DNA from: JBFKAV01 sp041621405
Lineage (GTDB): Bacteria > Pseudomonadota > Alphaproteobacteria > Rhodobacterales > Rhodobacteraceae
Assembly (NCBI GenBank): GCA_041621405.1
Contig: JBFKAV010000001.1
Span: 1 to 64,000, forward strand
Length of the DNA: 64,000 nt
Reading direction: 5' to 3'
The notes below the pieces were generated by a model. That model was not told the DNA's origin. It was given only the letters and a program-made list of their open reading frames with translations, and did not search any database. Shown here piece after piece: positions 31,568 through 41,141 of the stretch (within the stretch, counting starts at the first letter, position 1; every line of letters begins with the position of its first letter). A program made the translations under genes and the position numbers.

Positions 31568-32502
31568 CGCCCGCGGATGCGCGGATCGAGCGCGTCGCGA
31601 AGGCCGTCGCCGATGTAGTTCACCGAGAGCACCACGAACGAGATCGCGAGCCCAGGCCAGATCACCCGGCTGGGATAGTCGCGGATGTAGTCGACCGCGT
31701 CGAAGAGAAGCCGGCCCCAGGTCGGGAAGTCGGGCGGGAAGCCCAGGCCAAGGAACGAGAGCGCCGATTCGGTGATGATCGCGTTGGCGATGCCGAGCGT
31801 GGCCGAGACCATGATCGGGCTCATCACGTTCGGCAGCACGTGGCGGGTGATCATCCGGCGCGGCGGCGTGCCGATCGACTTCGCCGCCAGCACGAATTCG
31901 CGCTCCTTCAGCGCCAGCACGTCGCCCCGCACGATGCGCGCGGTCTGCATCCACGAGGTCACGCCGATGGCGAAGACGATCAGGATGAAGATCCCGGTCT
32001 CGGGCCCGTAGGCGCGCGAGAGTGGCTCGCGGAAGAACATCACCATGACCAGCAGGAGCGGCAGCAGCGGCAGCGCAAGGAACAGGTCGGTCATCCGCAT
32101 CAGGAGCCCGTCGATCCGCTGGAAATAGCCCGCGAGCACGCCGATCAGCGTGCCGAGCACGAGGCTGAGCAGCATCGCCGTCAGCCCGACGGCGATCGAG
32201 ACCTGGCCGCCCGCCATCATCCGGGCCAGCATGTCGCGGCCGAGCTGGTCGGTGCCGAACGGATGCGCCCAGGTCGCGCCGGAATTGCGGGCGCGAATGT
32301 CGATGTAGGTCGGGTCGATCGTCCAGACGAAGGGGCCGAGAAGCGTGGCCGCGAGGATGGCGACGAAGATCACCAGCCCGACCAGGGCGCCGCGATGGGT
32401 CTTGAACTGGTCCCAGACGTCCCACCACTGGTTGCGCGGCGGCCTGAGTGCCTGCTCTACGGTGAAGGGCTTCGGTACGGCGGGCTGCGGCTGGTCAGTC
32501 AT
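31564..32502 (-). CDS. Peptide/nickel-type ABC transporter permease (DppC/OppC)
   Basis: A 312-residue inner-membrane permease with about six helices, the C-type partner of the importer. A cytoplasmic N-terminus (RNQWWDVWDQFKTHRGALVG) is typical of the OppC_N domain. The permease core includes HPFGTDQLGRDMLARMMAGG and the EAA coupling loop AAKSIGTPPRRMITRHVLPN that contacts the ATPase. It overlaps dppB-type gene by 8 bp upstream and the GNAT gene by 4 bp downstream. Confidence 0.95.
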   Translation of the reverse strand: MTDQPQPAVPKPFTVEQALRPPRNQWWDVWDQFKTHRGALVGLVIFVAILAATLLGPFVWTIDPTYIDIRARNSGATWAHPFGTDQLGRDMLARMMAGGQVSIAVGLTAMLLSLVLGTLIGVLAGYFQRIDGLLMRMTDLFLALPLLPLLLVMVMFFREPLSRAYGPETGIFILIVFAIGVTSWMQTARIVRGDVLALKEREFVLAAKSIGTPPRRMITRHVLPNVMSPIMVSATLGIANAIITESALSFLGLGFPPDFPTWGRLLFDAVDYIRDYPSRVIWPGLAISFVVLSVNYIGDGLRDALDPRIRGR

Positions 32503-33502
32503 AGCGGATCCTCGGGTCGAGGAGGCCGTAGAGCAGGTCTGCGATCAGGTTGAAGAGCACGATCAGCACGGCGAAGATGAAGGTCAGCGTCTGCACCATC
32601 GGCAGGTCGTTGGCGTAGATCGCGGTGATCAGGAGCTGGCCGAGCCCGTTCACCTTGAACACCTGCTCGGTGATGATCGCGCCGCCGAAGATCGTGGGCA
32701 CGCCGAGCGCGATCACCGTCACCACCGGGATCATCGAGTTCCTGAGCACGTGCACCAGCACCACCACAGGCTCGGTCATCCCCTTGGCGCGGGCGGTGCG
32801 CACGTAGTCCTGGTTGAGGTTGTCGAGCATCGAGGCGCGCATGAAGCGGCTGATCTGGCTGGCGTTGAAGAGCGCCAGCACGGTGACCGGCATTACCATC
32901 TGCCGCACCTGCTGCAGGAAGCTCTCCCAGCTGTTGACGACAAGGGTGGTGTTGTAGATCGAAGGGAACCAGCCGAGCTCGACCGAGAAGATCACGATCA
33001 GAAGCACTCCGGTGAAGAAGGTCGGCACAGAGAACCCGACCATCGAGACGAAGGTGCCGATCTGGTCGAACCAGGAATACTGCCGGTAGGCAGAGATGAT
33101 GCCGATCGGCAGCGCGATCAGCACGCCGACCAGATAGGCCAGCCCGACCACCCAGAGCGTCTGCGGTAGGCGCTGCCAGATCACGTCGAAGACCGGCGAG
33201 CGGAACTGCCAGGAGATGATCCGCTGCTCGCCCTCGGAGAAGGTGGTGCCGAAAAGGCCGTCGAGCGTGTTCAGGGGCTCGATCCAGAAGAACTGGATCA
33301 GCCATTTCCAGTAGCGGATATGGAGCGGCTCGCCGAGGCCGAGGGCGGCGCGCATCCTCTCGCGCACGTCCGGAGGGATAGTCAGCGGCTGATCCGCGAG
33401 CGGGTCGCCGGGAGCCAGTTCAAGCAGCAGGAAGATGACGAGACTGATGACCAGAAGCGTCGGAATCGCCATCAGCAGTCGTCTGAGCACGAAGGTGAAC
33501 AT
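32495..33502 (-). CDS. Peptide/nickel-type ABC transporter permease (DppB/OppB)
   Basis: A 335-residue permease with the classic N-terminus MFTFVLRRLLMAIPTLLVIS and ELAPGDPLADQPLTIPPD. The EAA-type loop is YVRTARAKGMTEPVVVLVHV, and GGAIITEQVFKVNGLGQLL marks the end of the core. It is separated from the binding-protein gene by 74 bp containing a 12-bp-stem hairpin. Substrate class (oligopeptide, dipeptide or other) cannot be settled by permease sequence alone. Confidence 0.95.
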   Translation of the reverse strand: MFTFVLRRLLMAIPTLLVISLVIFLLLELAPGDPLADQPLTIPPDVRERMRAALGLGEPLHIRYWKWLIQFFWIEPLNTLDGLFGTTFSEGEQRIISWQFRSPVFDVIWQRLPQTLWVVGLAYLVGVLIALPIGIISAYRQYSWFDQIGTFVSMVGFSVPTFFTGVLLIVIFSVELGWFPSIYNTTLVVNSWESFLQQVRQMVMPVTVLALFNASQISRFMRASMLDNLNQDYVRTARAKGMTEPVVVLVHVLRNSMIPVVTVIALGVPTIFGGAIITEQVFKVNGLGQLLITAIYANDLPMVQTLTFIFAVLIVLFNLIADLLYGLLDPRIRYD

Positions 33503-33539
33503 GGGGCTCGGCGTCTCGGATCAGCAGTCGGGGCGGGGA

Positions 33540-33567
33540 GCGGGGCGGGCATTGCTGCCCGCCCCGC
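33540..33567 (-). promoter_or_regulatory. Intercistronic hairpin between SBP and permease genes
   Basis: GCGGGGCGGGCA-TTGC-TGCCCGCCCCGC is a perfect 12-bp stem with a 4-nt loop, directly after the binding-protein stop. No U-tract follows on the minus strand, so it is unlikely to be a full terminator. Such hairpins commonly shield the 3' end of binding-protein mRNA and lower expression of downstream permeases, allowing excess SBP. Confidence 0.65.
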
Positions 33568-33576
33568 GTAGCGGCA

Positions 33577-35280
33577 TCACTTGATGCGGTGCCAGTCAGC
33601 GGCGTTCCAGAGCTCGCTGTCCCAGGTATTCAGGATCACGCCGCCAAGCGTGTTCGAGCGGGCGGAGACCCGGCCGCGGTCGACCAGCGGCACGACGACG
33701 TAGGATTCCTTGGTCAGCATGTCGTTCAGCTGCCGCGCGATCCGGCCGCGCTCTTCGTAGTTCGCCTCCTGAGCGAGCTCGTCGAGCAGCGCGTCGTACT
33801 CCGGGTCGCAGTAGCGGTTGATGTTCTCGCCCTGCCAGCCGGTCGACGGCTTCGGCTCGAGCCCGCAGCGGTATTGCGCCAAGTAGGGCTGCGGATCGGT
33901 GCCGTCGAAGTTGTTGGCGTACATCTCGACGTCCGAATAGAACTTCTGGAACGTATCCGGGCTGCCCGGATCGCCGCCGAAGAAGACCGAGGCGTCGATG
34001 TTCTTCAGCTCGGTCTCGACCCCGATATCCGACCACCACTGCTTGATCAGCGCCTGGAAGTCCTGGCGCACCGCGTTGGTCGAGGTCTGGTAGAGGATCG
34101 AGAGCCTGACGCCGTCGGCGTTCACCCGCACGCCGTCCGGCCCGGGCGTGAAGCCGGCCTCCTCCAGGAGCGCCTTGGCGCCCTCGACGTCCTGCACCAG
34201 GCAGTCGGTGTTGTCGGAGGCGAAGTTCGGCGGGTTCGGCACCAGGTTGCAGGTGGGCCGGCCGGCCTGGCCGTAGCCGATCTCGACCAGGAGCTCGCGG
34301 TCGATCGCCATGCTGAGCGCCTTGCGCACGCGCAGGTCGGACAGGAACGGGTGCGGATGCGCCACCGTCGAGCGCTCGCCCTCGGGCAGGTCGGGCGACG
34401 GGTCGGTCATGTTCATCTCGATCCGCTCGACGAGCGTGCCGAAGGCCGAGATCGGCTCGCCTTTCCCGGCCGCCGCCATCCCGGCGAGCACGTCGGGCGC
34501 GAGCTGCAGGTTCCAAGCGTAGTCGAACTCGCCGGTCTCCAGCACCGCGCGGCCTGCCGCCGCCGCGTCGCCGCCGCCCTTGAAGGTGAGGGTTGCGAAC
34601 GCGGGCTTTTCAGGATCGCGGTAGTTCGGGTTGGCCTCCATCTGGATCACGTCGTTGGGGCGGAAGTCGGTGACCACGAACGGTCCGGTGCCGATCGGCC
34701 CGAAGTTCGCATCCGTGCACTGCGGCGCGTTGGCACCGAGGCAGTTCTCGAACTGCGCCTTCTGAATGATCGGCCCCTGGCCGCCGGTGAAGGGCCCGTA
34801 GGGGTTCGGCGTCGGCTTTTCGAAGGTGACCTTCACGGTCAGGTCGTCGAGCGCCTCGACCGATGTGACCCCGTCGAACTTCGCCGCCTGTGCGCAGCCA
34901 CCCTCGGGGTGCATGCAGTATTCGGCAGTGAAGACCACGTCGGCCGAGGTGACCGGCGAACCGTCGGACCAGACAAGCCCGGGCGAGATCTTCCAGGTGA
35001 TCGTGGTCAGGTCTTCCGAGACGCCGCCGTTGTCGACGGTCGGGATCTCTGCGGCCAGGTAGGGTACAAGCACGCCGTCCTGGTCGTAGCGGCCGAGCGG
35101 CTCGATCACCAGCGAGGCGCTCTCGATGTCCTTCGTGCCCGACGACAGGTAGGGGTTCAGGATCGACGGCGCCTGCCAGTAGATGATGCTCACGTGGCCG
35201 TCCGAACCGCGCTCGGCCAGGGCCGGCACGGTCATCGCCGTCACGGCGGCGGCGCCCAAAAGGGCTGTTCTCAGTTTCAT
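33577..35280 (-). CDS. Extracellular solute-binding protein family 5 (peptide ABC importer)
   Basis: A 567-residue periplasmic binding protein. Signal peptide residues 1-23 (MKLRTALLGAAAVTAMTVPA, ALA|ER). The SBP_bac_5 signature WKISPGLVWSDGSPVTSADVVF is near residue 95-115, with RVRKALSMAIDRELLVEIGYG near the second lobe and a C-terminal region where most family members contact ligand. Several Cys pairs (YCMHPEGGC, LGANAPQC, RYCDPEYD) are likely disulfides. ATG 35280 lies 1 nt after the dppF-type stop, its GGAG being inside that gene. Ligand probably peptide, not proven. Confidence 0.94.
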   Translation of the reverse strand: MKLRTALLGAAAVTAMTVPALAERGSDGHVSIIYWQAPSILNPYLSSGTKDIESASLVIEPLGRYDQDGVLVPYLAAEIPTVDNGGVSEDLTTITWKISPGLVWSDGSPVTSADVVFTAEYCMHPEGGCAQAAKFDGVTSVEALDDLTVKVTFEKPTPNPYGPFTGGQGPIIQKAQFENCLGANAPQCTDANFGPIGTGPFVVTDFRPNDVIQMEANPNYRDPEKPAFATLTFKGGGDAAAAGRAVLETGEFDYAWNLQLAPDVLAGMAAAGKGEPISAFGTLVERIEMNMTDPSPDLPEGERSTVAHPHPFLSDLRVRKALSMAIDRELLVEIGYGQAGRPTCNLVPNPPNFASDNTDCLVQDVEGAKALLEEAGFTPGPDGVRVNADGVRLSILYQTSTNAVRQDFQALIKQWWSDIGVETELKNIDASVFFGGDPGSPDTFQKFYSDVEMYANNFDGTDPQPYLAQYRCGLEPKPSTGWQGENINRYCDPEYDALLDELAQEANYEERGRIARQLNDMLTKESYVVVPLVDRGRVSARSNTLGGVILNTWDSELWNAADWHRIK

Positions 35281-35281
35281 G

Positions 35282-36347
35282 TCAAACTCCTTGCTGGTAC
35301 TTCGTGTCTTGGGTGCTCTTCGCCTCGGACGCCGCCGTTGCACCGGCGGACCTCATGATTGACTCGTCGTGGAGGTGGCAGGCCGCGAAGTGGCCTGGCT
35401 CGACCTCGCGGAATTCGGGCTCCACCTCGCGGCAGATATCCATCACCTTCGGGCAGCGAGTGCAGAAGTTGCAGCCCTTGGGCGGGTTCGCGGGCGAAGG
35501 CACGTCGCCCGTCAGGATGACCCGCTGGCGCCGGCCTTCGATATTGGGGTCCGGCTCCGGAACCGCCGAAAGCAGGGCCTGGGTGTAGGGGTGGAGCGGC
35601 TTGCTGTAGAGCGCGTCGCGCGGCGCGAGCTCGGCGATCTGGCCGAGATACATCACCGCAACCCGGTCGGCGATGTGGCGGATCATCGACAGGTCGTGCG
35701 AGATGAAGAGGTAGGTCAGACCGAGCTTGCCTTGCAGCTCCTCGAGCAGGTTGACCACCTGCGCCTGGATCGACACGTCGAGCGCCGCGATCGGCTCGTC
35801 GCAGACGATGAATTTGGGATTGAGCGCGAGCGCGCGGGCGATGCCGATGCGTTGGCGCTGGCCGCCGGAAAACTCGTGCGGGTAGCGGTTGACGAAGTTG
35901 CGGTTGAGCCCCACCGCGTCCATCAGCTCGTAGATCCGGTCGAGCTTCTCCTTCTTCGACAGCCGGGTGTGCTCGTCCAGGGGCTCGCCGATGATTCCCG
36001 CGACCGTCATCCGCGGGTTGAGCGAGGCCTGCGGGTCCTGGAACACCATCTGCATGGTCGGCCGCATCTTCCGCAGCGTCTCGAAGCCGGCGAGCGCAAT
36101 TTCCCGGCCGTCGACCCGGATCGATCCGGCGGTGGGCTGGTATAGCCGCAGCACGGCCCGCCCGCAGGTCGACTTGCCGCAGCCCGACTCGCCGACGAGG
36201 CCGAGGGTCTCGCCCTCGTAGATGTCGAAGGAGACGCCGTCGACCGCCTTCACCTCGCCGACCCGGCGGCGCAGCAGGCCGGCATAGATCGGGAAGTGCA
36301 TCTTCAGTCCCGAGACCTCGACCAGCTTGCGGGGGGCGTTGGCGGCG

Positions 36348-36355
<8 letters not shown>
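35282..36355 (-). CDS. Peptide ABC transporter ATP-binding protein (DppF/OppF)
   Basis: A 357-residue ATPase. Walker A is GESGCGKST, signature EFSGGQRQRIGIARALAL, Walker B KFIVCDEPIAALD and the H-loop ISHDLSM. The C-terminal oligopeptide-transporter region has the CNFCTRCPKVMDIC cysteine cluster common to OppD/F-type subunits, which binds an iron-sulfur cluster in some homologues. It overlaps the DppD-type gene by 8 bp. An unconserved tail (ATAASEAKSTQDTKYQQGV) follows the core. Confidence 0.95.
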
Positions 36356-37355
<1,000 letters not shown>

Positions 37356-37373
37356 TGAGCGCTCCCCAAGCTG

Positions 37374-37394
37374 TTCTTTTTCTTTTCTTTTTTT
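37374..37394 (-). promoter_or_regulatory. Homopurine A-rich tract in the leader of the importer operon
   Basis: On the minus strand, 19-39 nt before the dppD-type ATG, there is a run of 21 purines: A-tracts interrupted by single Gs. It is the most AT-rich segment of the 212-bp divergent spacer (37356-37567). It could be a translational enhancer or A-rich unstructured leader; on the plus strand it would be a T-rich tract without a preceding hairpin. The rest of the spacer shows no frame; GGGAGG marks the argE-like start. Confidence 0.4.
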
Positions 37395-37567
37395 GCTTAC
37401 CGCGATTTCCCCGCGGCTGTTGGTGCAGAAAGTGTTATCACGAAAAGCCCCTCCCGCAAGGCGGATTCCGGCAAACTGCCGCCGCGTAATTGCAATGCCT
37501 CGGCCAGCGGCCCGCACTTGACCGGCCTGGGCTGCCGCGGGAGGCTCGGGCCAGAGGGAGGTATACC

Positions 37568-38731
37568 ATGTCCGAGCCGTCCTCGCCGCGCGAGATCTTG
37601 GCCCGTCTGGTTGCGTTCCCGAGCGTGAGCCGCGACTCCAACCTCGATCTCGTCGACTGGGTGGAGGGCTGGCTCGACGGCCACGGCATCGCCGCGCACC
37701 GGGTCTGGAACGCCGACCGGAGCAAGGCCGCGCTCTACGCCCATGTCGGGCCCGGGATCCCCGGCGGCGTGGTGCTCTCGGGCCATACCGAAGTGGTGCC
37801 GGTGGACGGGCAGGCGTGGTCCTCGGACCCCTGGGTCCTGACCGAGCGCGACGGCAAGCTCTACGGCCGCGGCGCCGTCGACATGAAGGGCTTCGACGCG
37901 CTGGCGCTCTGGGCGATGGCCGAGGCGGCAAGGGGGGAGCTCAGGCGACCGCTGCAGATCGCGCTCTCCTACGACGAGGAGGTCGGCTGCACCGGCGCGC
38001 CGCCGATGATCGACGCGATGGTGGGGCACCTGCCGAAGGCCTCCGCCGTGATCGTGGGCGAGCCTTCGATGATGAAGGTGGTGACCGGCCACAAGGGCAG
38101 CATCGGCTTCGCCACCCATGTGAAGGGCTACGAGGTGCACTCCTCGATCATGCACGAGGGCGTCTCGGCGATCCACGAGGCGGCGAGGCTCATCGTCTGG
38201 GCGAACGAGGTCAATGCGGCCAACCGGGCGGCCGAGCCAGGGCCGCTCGCGGCGATGTTCGAGCCGCCTTGGACCACGCTCCACATCGGCCAGATCGAGG
38301 GCGGCACGGCCCACAACATTACCGCCGCCGACTGCCGCTTCGGCTTCGATTTCCGGGTGGTGCCGGGCGAGAGCATCGAGGACTGGGAGGCGCGCTACCG
38401 GGCGAAGGTGGCCGAGCTCGAGGCGGAGATGAAGGCCGTCCGCCCCGAGGCCGGGATCGAGCTCGCGCCCTATTTCCGGGTGCCGCCGCTTCAGCCCGAG
38501 AAGGACGGCGCCGCCGAGGCGCTGGCGCGGCGGCTGACCGGCGACAACGGGCAGGCCGTGGTCAGCTTCGGCACCGAGGCCGGCCAGTTCCAGGAGCGCG
38601 GCTATTCCGCCGTGGTCTGCGGCCCGGGCGACATCGCCCAGGCGCACCAGGCCGACGAATTCATCACCATCGAGCAGTTCGACGCCGGCCAGAGCTTCAT
38701 GCGGCGGCTCGTCGAGGACCTTCGCGCCTAG
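37568..38731 (+). CDS. argE: Acetylornithine deacetylase ArgE-type M20 peptidase
   Basis: A 387-residue M20A metallohydrolase that removes acetyl groups from N-acetylornithine or related N-acyl amino acids. Motifs are LSGHTEVVPVDGQAW (metal His), YGRGAVDMKGF (bridging Asp), YDEEVGCTGA (catalytic Glu-Glu), IVGEPS and CGPGDIAQAHQADEFI (C-terminal metal His). The Asp of the usual HxD (SGHTDVV) is Glu here, an uncommon but conservative change. GGGAGG precedes ATG. It is divergent from the peptide importer and followed by another M20 enzyme, so catabolic deacylation of imported compounds is as likely as arginine biosynthesis. Confidence 0.88.
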   Translation: MSEPSSPREILARLVAFPSVSRDSNLDLVDWVEGWLDGHGIAAHRVWNADRSKAALYAHVGPGIPGGVVLSGHTEVVPVDGQAWSSDPWVLTERDGKLYGRGAVDMKGFDALALWAMAEAARGELRRPLQIALSYDEEVGCTGAPPMIDAMVGHLPKASAVIVGEPSMMKVVTGHKGSIGFATHVKGYEVHSSIMHEGVSAIHEAARLIVWANEVNAANRAAEPGPLAAMFEPPWTTLHIGQIEGGTAHNITAADCRFGFDFRVVPGESIEDWEARYRAKVAELEAEMKAVRPEAGIELAPYFRVPPLQPEKDGAAEALARRLTGDNGQAVVSFGTEAGQFQERGYSAVVCGPGDIAQAHQADEFITIEQFDAGQSFMRRLVEDLRA

Positions 38732-38846
38732 GCGCGCCCCGCGGGAGGCTTGCCGCCGGGCCAGGCTTCGGACAGGATTGCAAGGCAGAGAGCGGCGCGA
38801 GGCCCGGCGGCCCGCCGCGCGCAACCCCGTCGAGGAGCCCGAACCC

Positions 38847-40010
38847 ATGCCCGTGAAGAACCGCATCGCCGAGATGCAGCCCGAGATCGCCGCCTGGCGG
38901 CGCGACTTCCACGAGAACCCCGAACTTCTGTTCGACACCCATCGGACGGCGAAGATCGTGGCCGGGAAGCTCAGGGAGTTCGGCTGCGACGAGGTCGTCG
39001 AAGGGATCGGCCGCACCGGCGTGGTGGCCGTGATCCGGGGCAAGAGCGACAGCAAGGGCCGGGTGGTCGGCCTGCGCGCGGACATGGACGCGCTTCCGAT
39101 CCAGGAGGCCACCGGGGCGCCGCATGCCTCGAAGGTGCCCGGCAAGATGCATGCCTGCGGCCATGACGGGCATACCGCGATGCTGCTCGGCGCCGCGAAG
39201 TACCTTGCCGAGACACGGAATTTCGACGGCACCGCGGTGCTGATCTTCCAGCCCGCCGAGGAGGGCGGCGGCGGCGGCGCGGAGATGGTCAAGGACGGGC
39301 TGATGGAGCGCTGGGGGATCGAGGAGGTCTACGGCATGCACAACATGCCCGGGCTGCCCCTCGGCCAGTTCGCCATCCGCCCCGGCGCCTTCTTCGCCGC
39401 GACCGACCAGTTCGAGATCGTGATCGAGGGCAAGGGCGGCCACGCCGCCAAGCCGCACGAGACGGTCGACACGACCGTTCTCACCTCGCACCTCGTGCTC
39501 GCGCTGCAGACCATCGCCGCCCGCAACGTCGACCCGACCAAGCAGCTGGTGGTCTCGGTCACCAGCTTCGAGACCGACACCAAGGCCTTCAACGTGATCC
39601 CGCAGCGGGCCACGCTGAAGGGCACGGTCAGGACGATGGACCCGGGCGTCCGCCGGCTGGCCGAGGAGCGGATCAAGAAGATCGCCGAGGCCACCGCGCT
39701 GGCCTTCGGCGGCACCGCGGGCGTGAACTACATGAAGGGCTACCCGGTGATGGTGAATGCCGAGACCGAGACCAGGCATGCGGCCGAGGCGGCGAAGCGG
39801 GTCGCGGGAGCCTGCGGCGAGGCGCCGCTGATTATGGGCGGCGAGGACTTCGCCTACATGCTCGAGGCGCGGCCCGGGGCCTACATACTCGTCGGCAACG
39901 GCGACACCGCGATGGTTCACCATCCCGAGTACGATTTCGACGACAACGCGATCCCGGCCGGCTGCTCCTGGTGGGTGGAGATCGCGGAGAGCCGGATGCC
40001 GGCGGGGTGA
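38847..40010 (+). CDS. M20D amidohydrolase (hippurate hydrolase/aminoacylase-like)
   Basis: A 387-residue M20 amidohydrolase. GLRADMDALPIQEATGAP, HACGHDGHTAMLLGAAKYL (metal Cys/His), QPAEEGGGGGAEMVKDG (catalytic Glu) and YGMHNMPGLPLGQFA define the M20D amidohydrolase group, which hydrolyses N-acyl amino acids (hippurate, IAA-amino acid conjugates) or peptides. GGEDFAYMLEARPGAYILVGNG is the conserved C-terminus. GAGGAG lies before ATG 38847. In tandem with the argE-like gene, 115 bp apart. Confidence 0.93.
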   Translation: MPVKNRIAEMQPEIAAWRRDFHENPELLFDTHRTAKIVAGKLREFGCDEVVEGIGRTGVVAVIRGKSDSKGRVVGLRADMDALPIQEATGAPHASKVPGKMHACGHDGHTAMLLGAAKYLAETRNFDGTAVLIFQPAEEGGGGGAEMVKDGLMERWGIEEVYGMHNMPGLPLGQFAIRPGAFFAATDQFEIVIEGKGGHAAKPHETVDTTVLTSHLVLALQTIAARNVDPTKQLVVSVTSFETDTKAFNVIPQRATLKGTVRTMDPGVRRLAEERIKKIAEATALAFGGTAGVNYMKGYPVMVNAETETRHAAEAAKRVAGACGEAPLIMGGEDFAYMLEARPGAYILVGNGDTAMVHHPEYDFDDNAIPAGCSWWVEIAESRMPAG

Positions 40011-40113
40011 CAATGGCGCCAGCAGGGACGAGTTCGGGTTCCATTGGCGCCTTGCCCGTCCGGGCGTGCTACTCTAGGCGCCTCTTCTTTCGATCGGTGA
40101 CGGAGCGGCCAGC

Positions 40114-40452
40114 ATGTTTTCCGGAGGTCATACGGTAATTTACTCCAGGAAGGCCGAGGCGGACCGCCAGTTCTTCAGCAACGTACTTCGACTGAGGAGC
40201 GTTGATGCAGGCGGCGGTTGGCTCATTTTCTCCCTGCCGCCAAGCGAGATAGCCTTTCATCCCCACGATGGATCGAACGCCCATGAATTCTACTTCATGT
40301 TCGATGACATCGAAGCCGTGCGAAATGAGCTACTTTCACGCGGCGTCCAATGCTCCGAGCCCGTCGACGAAGGATGGGGCATCTTGGCGTCCTTCACCCT
40401 GCCGGGCGGCGGTTCGATCGGCTTCTACCAGCCCCGGCACGAGCGTCCGTAA
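40114..40452 (+). CDS. VOC/glyoxalase-fold small protein
   Basis: A 112-residue protein with a single vicinal-oxygen-chelate module: GGHTVIYSRKAEADRQFFSN, then LRSVDAGGGWLIFSLPPSEI, EFYFMFDDIEAVRNELLSRG and a closing GGGSIGFYQP strand. The His in GGHTVIYS and Glu in EFYFM could be metal ligands. Codon use differs from its neighbours, with CTA, TCA, GTA, ATA and ATT codons and visibly lower GC. This suggests recent acquisition. Function within the VOC superfamily (lyase, dioxygenase, antibiotic binding) is not determined. ATG has GACGGAG upstream. Confidence 0.85.
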   Translation: MFSGGHTVIYSRKAEADRQFFSNVLRLRSVDAGGGWLIFSLPPSEIAFHPHDGSNAHEFYFMFDDIEAVRNELLSRGVQCSEPVDEGWGILASFTLPGGGSIGFYQPRHERP

Positions 40453-40478
40453 GGTCGCGCAAAGCCGCCAACTGGCCG

Positions 40479-41141
40479 CTATGGCTCCAACCTCTCCCGC
40501 ATGAACGCCAGCGCCACCGAAAGCCCGTCGGGCGCGATGCCGTGGCCGGTGCCGCGCATGACGTGGGCGTAGACCTCGAAGCCCGCCGCCTGCAGGGCGT
40601 TGCCGGCCTCGGACAGCGACTGCGGCGGCACCATCTCGTCGGCGTCGCCGTGGATGAGCAGCACCGGCGGGCGCGAGACCGCCTCGGCGGCGAGCCGCTC
40701 GGGGGCGATGAGGCGGCCCGAGAACGCGACGATGCCGGCCACCGGTTCGGGGCGCCTAGGCGCGACGTGGAGCGCAAGCATGGTGCCCTGGGAGAAGCCG
40801 AAGAGGATGGTCCGCTCGGGCGGAATGCCCTCGGCCGCGCGGGTGGCGTCGAGAAAGGCGTCGAGGTCTGCCGCCGAGGCCGCGAGGCCGGCCGCGGCGG
40901 CGGCCTCCGAGGAGCCGTCGAGCCAGGGGATCGGGAACCATTGCAGGCCGAGGGGGCTCGCGGCGCAGCGCTCGGGCGCGTCGGGGGCGAGAAAGACCGT
41001 GCCGGGCAGGTGCGGCGCGAGCGGGCTGGCGAGCTCGATCAGGTCGGCGCCGTTGGCGCCGTAGCCGTGCAGGAACACGACGAGGTTCGTGCCCTCGCCG
41101 GACGGCGGGCCGCGGCGTTCGGCCCTGAGCTCTCGCGTCAT
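40479..41141 (-). CDS. Phospholipase/carboxylesterase-family alpha/beta hydrolase
   Basis: A 220-residue esterase of the Abhydrolase_2 (YpfH/EstB-like) family. LVVFLHGYGANGADLIEL is the oxyanion-hole strand. The nucleophile is Ser in ILFGFSQGTMLAL (near residue 115), the acid is Asp in LLIHGDADEMVP, and the base is His in MRGTGHGIAPDGL. No signal peptide. Its ATG overlaps the alkA stop (ATGA), so it is co-transcribed with that gene. Confidence 0.93.
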   Translation of the reverse strand: MTRELRAERRGPPSGEGTNLVVFLHGYGANGADLIELASPLAPHLPGTVFLAPDAPERCAASPLGLQWFPIPWLDGSSEAAAAAGLAASAADLDAFLDATRAAEGIPPERTILFGFSQGTMLALHVAPRRPEPVAGIVAFSGRLIAPERLAAEAVSRPPVLLIHGDADEMVPPQSLSEAGNALQAAGFEVYAHVMRGTGHGIAPDGLSVALAFMRERLEP

